A stretch of 41,860 nt of DNA from Bacillota bacterium (lineage in GTDB: Bacteria > Bacillota > Clostridia > Oscillospirales > Oscillospiraceae). Position 1 is the first letter of the stretch. Each line of letters begins with the position of its first letter. Made by a program: the position numbers and the translations under genes. The notes under the pieces were generated by a model, which ran no database searches, was not told where the DNA came from, and saw nothing but the letters and a program-made list of their open reading frames with translations. Shown in pieces: positions 13,125-21,522 of the stretch. The DNA lies in the NCBI GenBank assembly GCA_029100605.1, contig JAQXPK010000099.1:1-41860 (forward strand), read 5' to 3'.

Positions 13125-13865
13125 ATGCAAAAGCTGATGGGCCTCGTCCGCCGGTGCGTGGACGACTATCATATGATCGAAGCCGGGGACAAAATCGCCG
13201 TGGGCGTGTCCGGCGGCAAGGACTCGCTGGCACTGATGGTGTTACTGTCTGGCCTGCGGGAATATTTTGACAAACCCTTCGACCTGGAGGCCATTACCAT
13301 CGACATGGGGCTGGGGATGGATTATTCCCAAATTGAGACGCTGTGCGAAGAATGGAAGGTGCCCTATACCATTGTCAAAACGGAAATCGCCCCCATCATT
13401 TTTGACCACCGCAAGGAAAAGAACCCCTGCTCCATGTGCGCCAAAATGCGCCGGGGGGCGCTGAATCAGGCGATACTGGACAAGGGCTTTAACAAGCTGG
13501 CTCTGGGGCACCACTATGACGATGCCGTGGAGACCTTTCTCATGTCGCTGATCTTTGAGGGGCGAATCAGCTGCTTTCAGCCGGTGACCCATTTGGACAG
13601 AACCGGCATCGTTCAGATCCGTCCCATGCTCTACCTCCACGAAAAAACCGTGGAGAATTTCGCGGAGCGCATGAAGCTGCCGGTGCTGCAAAACCGCTGC
13701 CCGGTGGACAAGACCACCAAGCGGGAGGAGATCAAGCAGCTGATTTTTGAACTGTCCAAGACCTATCCGGACCTGAAGGAGCGGATTTTCGGCGCCATGC
13801 AGCGGTATCCTCTGCCGGAATGGGAGCCGACGGGACGGTATAAACGCCCGAAAGATCAGGAATAA
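13125..13865 (+). CDS. TtcA-like PP-loop ATPase, tRNA thiolation family
   Basis: This 246-residue protein has the PP-loop SGGKDSLALMVLL near residue 29, which binds ATP and adenylates the target base. A CSMC pair (near 102-105) and a distal CPVD (near 193) are expected to hold an Fe-S cluster in the TtcA/TtuA group. LALGHHYDDAVETFLMSL is a further family motif. TtcA makes 2-thiocytidine at tRNA position 32; related enzymes differ in substrate, so exact specificity is not certain. ATG 13125 follows GGAGGAAA. It is divergent from rplM and is followed 46 nt later by a small membrane-protein gene. Confidence 0.88.
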   Translation: MQKLMGLVRRCVDDYHMIEAGDKIAVGVSGGKDSLALMVLLSGLREYFDKPFDLEAITIDMGLGMDYSQIETLCEEWKVPYTIVKTEIAPIIFDHRKEKNPCSMCAKMRRGALNQAILDKGFNKLALGHHYDDAVETFLMSLIFEGRISCFQPVTHLDRTGIVQIRPMLYLHEKTVENFAERMKLPVLQNRCPVDKTTKREEIKQLIFELSKTYPDLKERIFGAMQRYPLPEWEPTGRYKRPKDQE

Positions 13866-13911
13866 TCTGGCAGAAAACGGGCATACTTCCTCCGTAAGGA
13901 GGCGGCGGAAT

Positions 13912-14172
13912 ATGGTAAAAGGCATTTCCCGACAGGTCATTGTGGTGCATTCTCCCGACCCGAACCTTTTTGAGCAGGCGATTTTCATTCTCAAGGACGG
14001 CGCCGTTGGGGAGGGAGTTACCGATGAGGCTCTTCTTAAGGAAGCCCAGAAGGCCATCCACGGCGGCGACCGGCAGGGAAAACGCCGGCATTTGTACCTG
14101 TACGGCGCGGTGTGGGCAGCGGGCGGCGCGGTGCTTACAGGACTTGTCTGGCTGGCGACGGTTTTGCTGTAG
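13912..14172 (+). CDS. Small conserved membrane-anchored protein, function unknown
   Basis: This 86-residue protein starts at ATG 13912 behind AAGGAGG. The N-terminal half is soluble (MVKGISRQVIVVHSPDPNLF, then EQAIFILKDGAVG), while residues ~62-84 form one hydrophobic segment (YLYGAVWAAGGAVLTGLVWL). I associate the VIVVxSPDPxLFEQAIFIL pattern with small proteins common in Oscillospiraceae, but have no function for it. It sits between two tRNA-modification genes, so co-expression is likely. Confidence 0.75.
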   Translation: MVKGISRQVIVVHSPDPNLFEQAIFILKDGAVGEGVTDEALLKEAQKAIHGGDRQGKRRHLYLYGAVWAAGGAVLTGLVWLATVLL

Positions 14173-14219
14173 GGAAACCACTGATATTACGTTGGTTTTG
14201 GAAAGAAAGAGAGAAAACG

Positions 14220-15185
14220 ATGCGTATTGGAACGATGGAAGTAGAAAATCCCCTGTTTCTCGCGCCTATGGCGGGGGTTACAGACTGGGCGTTTCGGACG
14301 ATCTGCGCGGAGCTGGGCGCGGATGTAACCGTGACGGAGATGGTGTCCTCCCGGGCACTGGTGTACAAGGATCAAAAAAGCGCCAAGCTGCTGCGGAGGA
14401 ATGAAGGGAGCCGCTGCGGCGCGCAGATCTTCGGCAATGACCCCGACGTGATGGCGGAGGGGGCACGGCTGGCGCTGGAGATTTCCGGCTGCGATTTTCT
14501 GGACATCAACATGGGCTGCCCCATGCCGAAGGTTGCCAATAACGGCGACGGCTGCGGCCTTATGCGCACGCCGGAGCTGGCGGGCAGAATCGTGGAGGCC
14601 GTGGTCAAAGCGGTGGACGTGCCTGTGACGGTCAAGTGCCGTTTGGGCTGGGACAAGGGCAGTGTAAACGTGCTGGAGTTTGCCAAGCGCATGGAAGGCA
14701 GCGGCGCCGCCATGGTGACGGTGCACGGGCGCACCCGGAGTATGCTCTACAGCGGCGTGGCTGACTGGGACACCATCCGAAAGGTCAAGGAGGCGCTTTC
14801 CATCCCTGTGATTGCCAACGGCGACATCACCGGCGGCGAGGCGGCGGTGCGGTGCCGGAAACGAACCGGGGCGGACGGCCTGATGATCGGTCGGAGCGTG
14901 TTCGGCGACCCCTGGATCTTTGAGGAGGTCAAAGCCGCCCTGACAGGGGAGGAATACCCTGGACGTCCCTGCTTAAAAGACCGGGTGGCAGTGGCAGTGC
15001 GTCAGTTCCAGCTGGCGGAGGCGGATCACGGTGAGCACATCGCCTGCCTGGAAGCCCGGAAACACTTTGCCTGGTACTTAAAGGGCGTGCCCCACAGCGG
15101 ATACTATAAAAACCAGATTTCGTCCCTTTCCACTATGGAGGACATCTACCGGGTGGCGAAGGACGTAGTACGGGAATTGCAGTGA
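14220..15185 (+). CDS. dusB: tRNA-dihydrouridine synthase
   Basis: This 321-residue flavin enzyme reduces uridine to dihydrouridine in tRNA. It shows the Dus TIM-barrel motifs: PLFLAPMAGVTDWAFR, GAQIFGNDPDVM, DINMGCPMPKVANNGDGCGL with the catalytic Cys, VTVHGRTRSMLYSGVADWD and ADGLMIGRSVFGDPWIF. Its length fits bacterial DusB-type enzymes. ATG 14220 is supported by the conserved start and a weak purine-rich site; the frame is open upstream. A MITE-like palindrome follows 19 nt after the stop. Confidence 0.93.
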   Translation: MRIGTMEVENPLFLAPMAGVTDWAFRTICAELGADVTVTEMVSSRALVYKDQKSAKLLRRNEGSRCGAQIFGNDPDVMAEGARLALEISGCDFLDINMGCPMPKVANNGDGCGLMRTPELAGRIVEAVVKAVDVPVTVKCRLGWDKGSVNVLEFAKRMEGSGAAMVTVHGRTRSMLYSGVADWDTIRKVKEALSIPVIANGDITGGEAAVRCRKRTGADGLMIGRSVFGDPWIFEEVKAALTGEEYPGRPCLKDRVAVAVRQFQLAEADHGEHIACLEARKHFAWYLKGVPHSGYYKNQISSLSTMEDIYRVAKDVVRELQ

Positions 15186-15203
15186 CACGATGCGATAATA
15201 TTA

Positions 15204-15357
15204 TATATTGTGCATATCGGCTTAACTCAGCAAAGCGGCAAGTTGCAGTTTATCTGGCACCCGTTTCGTAGGGCGGGGTCATGACCCCGCCCTACGGAGG
15301 GCTTACGCCAAATTCCTATTTGTTGGACAGCTGAGTTAAGCCGATATGCACAATATA
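15204..15357. repeat. MITE-like element with 28-bp perfect terminal inverted repeats
   Basis: Bases 15204-15231 are the exact reverse complement of 15330-15357. Between them is a perfect 30-bp palindrome (15267-15296, centre GGGGTCATGACCCC). The 154-bp element has no open frame of note. It lies between dusB and the M23 peptidase gene and could terminate or couple their transcription. Confidence 0.85.
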
Positions 15358-15483
15358 TTATATGCAACATTGATTTGTCCGCTTTGCGGAAAAATCAGAA
15401 TGATTTCCGATGAGGAAGTGCATACAATCATTTCCACTGATAAAAATACAGCCGCTTCATACCCTAACCCAAGAGGTGAGACT

Positions 15484-16437
15484 ATGAAGCGGCTTTTGGC
15501 GTCCATACTCATTTTGCCCCTGCTGGCGCTTCCCGTGGAGGCGGAGACCATCAAGTGGGTGGATTTCGATGCCTCCTATGAATCTATGAAGTACGCGCTG
15601 GATCAGGACATTGCCACCTTTGACCAGGAAAAGCACATTTCCTGGATCGACACGCTGGCGCTGGCGGCCTGCCGCACCGGGGGCAAATGCGGCCTGGCGG
15701 CGGTCAAAAAAGCGGCGGCGGATCTGAAAAAGGATCAGTCGCCGGAGGAACTGCTGGGGGATCTGTACAAATACTATGATTATTACCACCGAGCCTACAC
15801 CGCCGCTCTGGGGGGTCTGGTGGGCAGCTACGCCATCGAGAAGGACGGACAGTGGGTGCCGACCTACGGTCTGAAGGCCTTCAGCCCCATTGCGGCAGGA
15901 TACGGCTACAGTCACTGCGACGATTTCGGCGTGGCTCGTTCCTTTGGCTTCCGGCGCAAGCACCTGGGCAACGACCTGATGGGCGCTCCGGGAACCCCCA
16001 TTGTGGCGGTGGAGGGCGGCGTGGTGGAGGCCATGGGCTGGAACCGCTACGGCGGCTGGCGGGTGGGCATCCGCAGCTTCGACAGCCGCCGCTACTATTA
16101 TTATGCCCACCTGCAGAAGGACGCGCCCTTTGCGCCGGGACTGGCAGAGGGGGACATCGTGCAGGCCGGTGACCTGATCGGCTTTATGGGCAGAACCGGG
16201 TATTCCGACAAGGAAAACGTGAACAATATCGAAACGGTGCATCTGCATTTCGGTCTGGAGCTGGTGTTCGACGAGAGCCAGAAGGAGTGCAATTCGGAGA
16301 TCTGGATCAATGTCTACAACATTGTCCGGCTCCTTTCCTCCCACCGCAGCAGCATTCAGAAAACCGCCGACGGCTGGGGACGGGTATACCCTTACCGGGA
16401 TCTGGACATGGAAGAATATCCCCGTATTGTTCAGTGA
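15484..16437 (+). CDS. Secreted M23-family peptidase (LytM-like)
   Basis: This 317-residue protein has an N-terminal signal peptide (MKRLLASILILPLLALPVEA). The middle region is helical and the C-terminal M23 domain covers ~150-285. Zinc motifs are RKHLGNDLMG (HxxxD), YYYYAHLQ and HLHFGLEL (HxH), which together suggest an active peptidoglycan endopeptidase. ATG 15484 follows AGAGGTGAG; an earlier in-frame start at 15346 would fall inside the MITE-like repeat and is rejected. The partner gene is not evident. A role in wall turnover or sporulation is inference. Confidence 0.88.
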   Translation: MKRLLASILILPLLALPVEAETIKWVDFDASYESMKYALDQDIATFDQEKHISWIDTLALAACRTGGKCGLAAVKKAAADLKKDQSPEELLGDLYKYYDYYHRAYTAALGGLVGSYAIEKDGQWVPTYGLKAFSPIAAGYGYSHCDDFGVARSFGFRRKHLGNDLMGAPGTPIVAVEGGVVEAMGWNRYGGWRVGIRSFDSRRYYYYAHLQKDAPFAPGLAEGDIVQAGDLIGFMGRTGYSDKENVNNIETVHLHFGLELVFDESQKECNSEIWINVYNIVRLLSSHRSSIQKTADGWGRVYPYRDLDMEEYPRIVQ

Positions 16438-16447
16438 CCGGAGAGAA

Positions 16448-16483
16448 AAGCGCGTGCCGCGGAGGAAACCGCAGCACGCGCTT
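16448..16483 (-). terminator. Terminator of the esterase gene
   Basis: AAGCGCGTGC (16448-16457) pairs with GCACGCGCTT (16474-16483), with inner GCGG/CCGC. Read on the reverse strand it is followed by TTTTCTCTCC. It may also slow + transcription from the M23 gene, which ends 11 nt before it. Confidence 0.8.
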
Positions 16484-16485
16484 GC

Positions 16486-17361
16486 TCAGTCCATGTATTT
16501 CCGGAAAAATTCCGCTGTATCGTCGTTGCAACGCACCGCGTCCGGCAGGACGATGTTGATGTGGAACACGTGCCCCACGGTTTTGTCCTCCTCGGTGCCG
16601 TAGCAGCGCCACTGGCTGTCCACGCCTTTCTCCTGAAGCAGCCGGAACATGGGCTCGGCGTTTTCCCGGAGAAAATCGTTGCAGGCGGTGGTGATAAAGG
16701 CGGGAGGGTAATGCTCCGTGATGGCAGGGAGCACCTGCAGTCGGGGATCGTCCGCCGGGAGGGACTTGCCCAGATAGTCCAGTACCAGATCCTTTCGGGG
16801 CAGGGAGGCCTGGGCAGCCAGATCATAAAGGCCGCAGTTCAATCCCAGCGCCCGGATATGTACGGGGGGCAGATTCAGACAGAACAGGGCGGCGTATTCC
16901 GGGTTCGTGGCGATGGCGGCGTACTGACTGGCAAGCTGGGCACCGGCGGAGTCGCCCACCAGGTAAATCCGGTCGGGGTCAAGATGATACCGCTGGGCGT
17001 TGCGCACGACCCACTGCAGCACCGCGTTGGTATCCGCCAGAGGAGTGGGGAACTTCCACTTGGGGGCGAGGCGGTAGTTGAAATTGACGAAGGCGAACCC
17101 CCGGCGGGCCATATCCATGCCGTAACGGCGGTAGATTTCCTTGCTGCCGTAGACGTAACCGCCGCCGTGGATGCTGACGATGGTGGGCAGGGGTGCGGAG
17201 GCACCGTCCGGGTAGTATACATCCAGCAGGCTGTCTTTGCCGTGGGAACCGTAGGAAATGTTGCGGCACTGGGTGATGCCGGCGGGAAGGGCAATGGCGG
17301 CATCCCGTTTGCGGTCGGCGCGGCCTGCGTAAAGGCGGAAAAAGTGACCATACAGTGACAT
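16486..17361 (-). CDS. Alpha/beta-hydrolase, HSL-type esterase/lipase
   Basis: This 291-residue protein shows the hormone-sensitive-lipase-like layout: oxyanion-hole IHGGGYVYGSKE near residue 64, nucleophile elbow YLVGDSAGAQLA near 134 (catalytic Ser), an acid in ITTACNDFLREN and a late His in GHVFHINI. No signal peptide is seen, so it is intracellular. Likely activity is on short acyl or acetyl esters, perhaps of sugars; substrate is unknown. It is a single-gene unit with its own terminator, convergent with the M23 peptidase. Confidence 0.88.
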   Translation of the reverse strand: MSLYGHFFRLYAGRADRKRDAAIALPAGITQCRNISYGSHGKDSLLDVYYPDGASAPLPTIVSIHGGGYVYGSKEIYRRYGMDMARRGFAFVNFNYRLAPKWKFPTPLADTNAVLQWVVRNAQRYHLDPDRIYLVGDSAGAQLASQYAAIATNPEYAALFCLNLPPVHIRALGLNCGLYDLAAQASLPRKDLVLDYLGKSLPADDPRLQVLPAITEHYPPAFITTACNDFLRENAEPMFRLLQEKGVDSQWRCYGTEEDKTVGHVFHINIVLPDAVRCNDDTAEFFRKYMD

Positions 17362-17453
17362 GACGATTCCTCCTGAAAAACATTTCAGCTTTTAAGACAA
17401 TTATAGCATTTCCCCAGGGCGAAATGTTAAGAAATCGCAAATTGTTGGCAGAA

Positions 17454-17484
17454 AAAGCAGCCGCCCAACCTGGACGGCTGCTTT
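17454..17484 (-). terminator. Terminator of the ECF S-component gene
   Basis: AAAGCAGCCG (17454-17463) pairs with CGGCTGCTTT (17475-17484); on the reverse strand it is followed by TTTTCTGCC. It begins 12 nt after the stop of the transporter gene. Confidence 0.82.
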
Positions 17485-17495
17485 GGGAATCGGCG

Positions 17496-18065
17496 TTATT
17501 CCAGCGTCAGATGGTTTTGCTCCAGAGCCTTGCGGATGGCGATGGCGAGGATGGGGGCGAAAATGACGGCTACCGCCGCATTAAAGATGGTGGCGGGGAG
17601 CTTGCCAACCACGGTGAGCAGCGCGGCATCGGGGGTCAGACCCTTGATGAGCAGGCCGCTGTAGAAATAGCTCTTCGCCAGATACAGCGCGGCGTAGGTC
17701 ACAGCGCCGGCGAGGGTGGCGAGAACCGCTTTGCCATAGCCAAACTTCTTCGAGCCTGCCCGGATGATGAGACCGGCTACCAGGCCGTAGGCACCCTTGG
17801 TCAGAAAGGTGATCCAGCACTCGGAGATGTACAGCGGGTTCATGATGTCATAGATGGCGGAGCCGAGGCCGGAGGCAAGACCGCCCAGCCAGGGACCCAG
17901 CAGGATGCCGCTGAGAGCGCACATGATGTTGCCCAGGTGGAAGGACGTGGTGCCCGCAATGTCCAGGGGCAGGGTGATGCGCAGCGCCGAACCGGCTACG
18001 GTCAGAGCCGCCATCAGCGCGGTGAAAACGATTTTCCGTGTGGTCAGGGCTTTGCTCTTTTCCAT
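17496..18065 (-). CDS. ECF-type transporter substrate-binding (S) component
   Basis: This 189-residue protein has about six hydrophobic segments. ALMAALTVAGSALRI and the TSFHLGNIMCALSGILLGPW loop match ECF S components (PF12822 type), which capture vitamins or precursors and share an energising EcfAAT module encoded elsewhere. No ATPase gene is adjacent. ATG 18065 follows GGGAGG; frames extending upstream have no site. Substrate cannot be told from sequence. It is divergent from nagB, but a functional link to amino sugars is not implied. Confidence 0.88.
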   Translation of the reverse strand: MEKSKALTTRKIVFTALMAALTVAGSALRITLPLDIAGTTSFHLGNIMCALSGILLGPWLGGLASGLGSAIYDIMNPLYISECWITFLTKGAYGLVAGLIIRAGSKKFGYGKAVLATLAGAVTYAALYLAKSYFYSGLLIKGLTPDAALLTVVGKLPATIFNAAVAVIFAPILAIAIRKALEQNHLTLE

Positions 18066-18216
18066 ATGAATTACCTCCCAAATTGGTATGGCATTAGTAT
18101 AGCGAATTCTGGCTATAAATATAGTGCCAAAATAGTGAAATAAAATAAGGCCAGAGAACGGATGTGTGAAAAAAACGGATGGATTTATCAAAATAAACTC
18201 TTCTCCGGGAAAACAC

Positions 18217-18245
18217 TGTACAGAAATGGGAAAAGCTGTTACAAT
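18217..18245 (+). promoter_or_regulatory. Probable nagB promoter
   Basis: TGTACA (18217-18222), 17-bp spacer, TACAAT (18240-18245), 48 nt before the nagB start. The -35 matches 4 of 6 consensus bases and the -10 matches 5 of 6. Confidence 0.55.
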
Positions 18246-18293
18246 ATATCCGAAAACAGAAACAGGTACATAACAGAAAGGGGATATAAACAA

Positions 18294-19031
18294 ATGAGAC
18301 TGATTCGTGCCAAGGATTACCAGGACGTGAGCCGCAAAGCCGCAAACATCATTGCCGCTCAGATTTATCTGAAGCCCGACTGTGTGCTGGGTCTGGCTAC
18401 CGGCAGCAGCCCTGTGGGTACTTATAAGGAGCTGATTGCCAAATACGAGGCCGGCGAGCTGGATTTCTCCCAGGTCAGAACCGTGAACCTGGACGAGTAT
18501 GTGGGTCTTCCCAAGGATCACGACCAGAGCTACGCTTACTTTATGCGCGCCAACCTGTTTGATCATGTGAACATCAACCAGGCCAACTGCAACATTCCCA
18601 ACGGCATGAACCCCGATGCCGCCGGCGAGTGCGCCCGGTATGACGCCGTGATCGACGGCTTCGGCGGCGCGGATCTGCAGCTGCTGGGTCTCGGCCCCAA
18701 CGGACACATCGGCTTCAACGAGCCTGCCGACGCCTTTGCCAAGGGCACCAACAAGGTGGCGCTGACCGCCTCCACCATTGACGCCAACGCCCGGTTCTTT
18801 GCCTCCCGGCAGGATGTTCCCACCCACGCCTACACCATGGGCATCGGCTCCATCATGAAGGCCAAGCGGGTGTTGCTGGTGGTCAACGGCGAGAACAAGG
18901 CTCAGGCCGTGAAGGACTGCTTCTTCGGCCCCATCAAGCCCCAGGCGCCCGGCTCCATTTTACAGTTGCACCCCGACTTCACCCTGGTGGCGGACGAGGC
19001 AGCGCTGTCGCTGGTGAAGGATCTGCTGTAA
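18294..19031 (+). CDS. nagB: Glucosamine-6-phosphate deaminase
   Basis: This 245-residue enzyme converts glucosamine-6-phosphate to fructose-6-phosphate and ammonia. Conserved pieces are LGLATGSSPVGTYKEL, TVNLDEYVGL with catalytic Asp, LLGLGPNGHIGFNEP with catalytic His, and TMGIGSIMKAKRVLLVVNG. Length matches the short Gram-positive form. ATG 18294 follows AAAGGGG. nagA is not adjacent, so it stands as a single transcription unit with a promoter at 18217 and a terminator at 19045. Its product links amino-sugar breakdown to the wall-precursor pool used by the dcw genes downstream. Confidence 0.97.
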   Translation: MRLIRAKDYQDVSRKAANIIAAQIYLKPDCVLGLATGSSPVGTYKELIAKYEAGELDFSQVRTVNLDEYVGLPKDHDQSYAYFMRANLFDHVNINQANCNIPNGMNPDAAGECARYDAVIDGFGGADLQLLGLGPNGHIGFNEPADAFAKGTNKVALTASTIDANARFFASRQDVPTHAYTMGIGSIMKAKRVLLVVNGENKAQAVKDCFFGPIKPQAPGSILQLHPDFTLVADEAALSLVKDLL

Positions 19032-19044
19032 CGCATCGCTGATT

Positions 19045-19076
19045 TCCCGGAGGGCGAAGGCTCTCCGGGATTTTTT
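19045..19076 (+). terminator. nagB terminator
   Basis: TCCCGGAG (19045-19052) pairs with CTCCGGGA (19063-19070), extended inside by GGC/GCT around a GAAG loop, and followed by TTTTTT. Confidence 0.9.
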
Positions 19077-19108
19077 CGGCAGAAAACCGGTACTTTTACA
19101 ACTTTCTG

Positions 19109-19138
19109 TTTACAGATCCCCGTAGAGTGTGATATGAT
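19109..19138 (+). promoter_or_regulatory. Probable promoter of the exonuclease gene
   Basis: TTTACA (19109-19114), 18-bp spacer, TATGAT (19133-19138), about 36 nt before the start codon. Confidence 0.6.
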
Positions 19139-19173
19139 AGCCGGAAAGATGAGAAATACAGAGGTTACGCACG

Positions 19174-20163
19174 ATGGATTATATTGTATTGGATATGGAA
19201 TGGAATCAGCCCTGGCCCGGGTCGCCCTCGTCCAAGAAGGTGCTTCCCGTAGACATCCGGGGGGAGATCATCCAGATCGGCGCTGTCCGGGTTTCGGAGG
19301 AGCAGTTCGTGGAGGATGAATTCCAGATCATGGTGAAGCCCAAGTATTACCGCCACTTAAACCGCCGGGTGAGCAAGCTCACCGGCATCAAGGAGACCCA
19401 GCTGCGGGAGGAGGGCGTGCCCTTTCCCGAGGCCGCCCAGCGGCTGCGAAGCTGGTGCGGCGAGGACGTGGTGTTTCTGACCTGGGGCTTTGACGATATT
19501 GGAATCCTCCGGGAGAATCTGCGGCTCTACGGCCTGGATGAGCGCTTTACCGCCCGGTGGTACAACGCCCAGATGATGTTCAACGCTCAGACCGACGGCT
19601 CCACCTCCCAGAAGGCGCTGAAAACCGCCATGGAGACCTTCGGCATTGAGCCCACCCGCCCGGCTCACGATGCTTTGGGGGACGCCTACCACACCGCCCT
19701 GATCTGCGCCATGCTGGATCTGAAGCGGGGGGTGGAAGAGTATGACGCAGCGCTCAAAAGCCACGAAAACGGCTTTCACGGCGCGGAGCTTCCGGGCTGT
19801 ATCGCCCGGAAGGTGTACTACGACTATGCCGACAAGCGCGCGGCGCTGGCTGCCATGTCCGGAGAAGAGAATCTGTGCCCGGTGTGCGGAGGCCGGATGC
19901 TGGGCTCCCGGTGGTTTTCCCAGCCGGGGCACCGGTATATGGATCTGGCGACCTGCCCGGAGCACGGAAAATTCTTGATCCGTGTGCGGCTTTCCCAGCA
20001 GCCGGACGGGCTGACCCGGGTCAGCCGCCTGACCTATGAGGCAACTTCCGAGGCGGCGGAAGCCTACGCCCGCCGAGCGGAAAAGGCCGATCCGGAGGAC
20101 ACGCCCCGTCCCCGCCGCCGCAGAAGGCGGAGCAACGCCCCGAAGCCGGAAGCAAAAGAATAA
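19174..20163 (+). CDS. DEDDh-family 3'-5' exonuclease (KapD/ERI-1 like)
   Basis: This 329-residue protein starts YIVLDMEWNQPW (ExoI motif with Asp and Glu), continues with DIRGEIIQIGAVRV, then a middle acidic motif (LTWGFDDIGIL) and the ExoIII motif HDALGDAYHTALI with catalytic His and Asp. This is the RNase-H-like DEDDh exonuclease fold (residues ~1-185). The C-terminal part has a CPVCGG pair plus a later CPEHG, a possible zinc ribbon, and a very basic tail (RPRRRRRRSNAPKPEAKE) fit for nucleic-acid binding. RNA trimming like KapD/ERI-1 is plausible but unproved. The ribosome site (AGAGGTT) is weak. Confidence 0.85.
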   Translation: MDYIVLDMEWNQPWPGSPSSKKVLPVDIRGEIIQIGAVRVSEEQFVEDEFQIMVKPKYYRHLNRRVSKLTGIKETQLREEGVPFPEAAQRLRSWCGEDVVFLTWGFDDIGILRENLRLYGLDERFTARWYNAQMMFNAQTDGSTSQKALKTAMETFGIEPTRPAHDALGDAYHTALICAMLDLKRGVEEYDAALKSHENGFHGAELPGCIARKVYYDYADKRAALAAMSGEENLCPVCGGRMLGSRWFSQPGHRYMDLATCPEHGKFLIRVRLSQQPDGLTRVSRLTYEATSEAAEAYARRAEKADPEDTPRPRRRRRRSNAPKPEAKE

Positions 20164-20169
20164 ATGCAG

Positions 20170-20255
20170 AATGCTGAATGCAGAATGAAGGCGTCCCTTT
20201 TGGACCAAAACCATCCCGGAAGGGGGTGCCGCAATTCCACATTCAGCATTTTTTA
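20170..20255. repeat. Inverted repeat between convergent genes
   Basis: AATGCTGAATG (20170-20180) and CATTCAGCATT (20240-20250) flank 59 bases, followed by TTTTTATTTC. It may be a small palindromic repeat that also terminates the exonuclease transcript. The neighbouring AATGCAGAATG units are partial direct repeats. Confidence 0.6.
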
Positions 20256-20257
20256 TT

Positions 20258-20767
20258 TCAGAAAAGCCACCGTACCGTCCAGGAGGCCATGAAGAATCCC
20301 GCGAAATCCGCGAACAGCGCCGCCGGAAGGGTGTAGCGGGTCTTTTTGATTCCGGCCGCGCCAAAGTAGACGCTGATGGTGTAAAAGGTGGTCTCGGTGG
20401 AGCCAAGCATGACCGCCGCCGTCCGTCCCACCGGGGAATCCACGCCGTACTGTGCCATCAGCTCCGCGCCCACCGCCAGGGCGGCGCTGCCGCTGATAGG
20501 GCGGACAAGCACCAGCATGGCGGTCTCCGGAGGGATGCCGAAGAGGGAAAATACAGGCTTCAGGATCCGGCTCAGCAGCGCCACCGCACCGGACGCCCGG
20601 AGCATATACACGGCGGTGAGCAGCGCGATCAGCGCGGGGACAATGGAAAGCAGCAGCTTCAAGCCCTCCGCGCCCCCCTGGAGGAGAAGATCATAGGCGT
20701 TTTCCCGCTTCCGCAAGACCAGGGCAGCAGCCAGAAACAGCAGAATCGGAACCAGATAATCCGTCAT
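20258..20767 (-). CDS. spmB: Spore maturation protein B
   Basis: This 169-residue membrane protein of the nucleoside-recognition/Gate family has several hydrophobic helices (YLVPILLFLAAALVL, LLSIVPALIALLTAVYML) and the conserved VRPISGSAALAVGAELM and GSTETTFYTISVYFGA segments. In Bacillus SpmA and SpmB are both needed for spore-core dehydration and heat resistance. ATG 20767 overlaps the spmA stop as ATGA; an in-frame upstream codon at 20794 is less likely. It supports a spore-forming host. Confidence 0.93.
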   Translation of the reverse strand: MTDYLVPILLFLAAALVLRKRENAYDLLLQGGAEGLKLLLSIVPALIALLTAVYMLRASGAVALLSRILKPVFSLFGIPPETAMLVLVRPISGSAALAVGAELMAQYGVDSPVGRTAAVMLGSTETTFYTISVYFGAAGIKKTRYTLPAALFADFAGFFMASWTVRWLF

Positions 20768-21336
20768 TTCCGCCAGACCTTTCCCAGCAGCCACGCGGCT
20801 CCAACCCCCAGTCCGGCGGAGCAGACGCTGGTGATCCAGACTGCCGGGAGAATGTCAAAGGGGGTCTGACAACCAAGAGCGCTGCGTACCGCCGCCACGT
20901 TCGCCGGGATGAGCTGGATGGAGGCGGTGTTCAGCACAATGAGACGGCACAGCTCGTCCGTCGCCGTGTCCCCCCGCTTCATCCGTTTCGCCGCCTGAAT
21001 TCCCATGGGAGTGGCGGCATTGCCAAGACCCAGAAAATTGGCGCAGATGTTGGCACTCAAATCCCGAGCCAGGGCAGGGTCGCTTTTCGTGCTGGGAAAC
21101 ACCCGGTACAGCAGAGGCCGAAGCAGTCGGGACAGCGCCTGGGTCAGCCCGCCCCGCTCCATCAGCCGTCCCACTCCCGTCCAGAGGCACAGGCTTCCCG
21201 CCATGGAGACCGCCAGCGTGATTCCTGCCTGCGCCCCCTGTACCACCGCCGCCGCCAGGGCATCCCCGTTGCCCAGAAGCGCCGCGCAGAGAATGCTCAG
21301 AAAAAGCATGCCTGTCCAAATCCAGCTCATCACCAT
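20764..21336 (-). CDS. spmA: Spore maturation protein A
   Basis: This 190-residue membrane protein has the Gate-domain pattern: a hydrophobic start, then LAVSMAGSLCLWTGVGRLMERG, LSANICANFLGLGNAATPMGIQAAKRM and LIVLNTASIQLIPANVAAVR. It pairs with SpmB and the genes overlap, so translation is coupled. ATG 21336 follows GGGAGGG by 6 nt; the longer frame to 21465 would overlap the abrB promoter. The spmAB pair works late in spore maturation. Confidence 0.93.
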   Translation of the reverse strand: MVMSWIWTGMLFLSILCAALLGNGDALAAAVVQGAQAGITLAVSMAGSLCLWTGVGRLMERGGLTQALSRLLRPLLYRVFPSTKSDPALARDLSANICANFLGLGNAATPMGIQAAKRMKRGDTATDELCRLIVLNTASIQLIPANVAAVRSALGCQTPFDILPAVWITSVCSAGLGVGAAWLLGKVWRK

Positions 21337-21426
21337 CTTGAACCCTCCCATGGTGTACAATATGCTGACTTTGCCGGGAAATGAATGGATAATTTCCACA
21401 AAAACCGTGTTTTGCGCAAAAAGTAT

Positions 21427-21455
21427 TTGACTGCTGCCATGAGAAAGACTATAAT
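21427..21455 (+). promoter_or_regulatory. Promoter of the abrB-like gene
   Basis: TTGACT (21427-21432), 17-bp spacer and a perfect TATAAT (21450-21455), 68 nt before the start codon. The divergent spmA start is at 21336. Confidence 0.85.
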
Positions 21456-21522
21456 GATAATACACATAAGCCGTTGTGGGGCTGCCGTGTGCCCCTGGAA
21501 CGGCGGAAGGGAGCTGGCTGCA

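Noticed and set aside
15346-15483. 46-residue upstream extension of the M23 peptidase
   Set aside because: It would begin inside the MITE-like repeat and push the signal peptide away from the N-terminus; ATG 15484 has a ribosome site.
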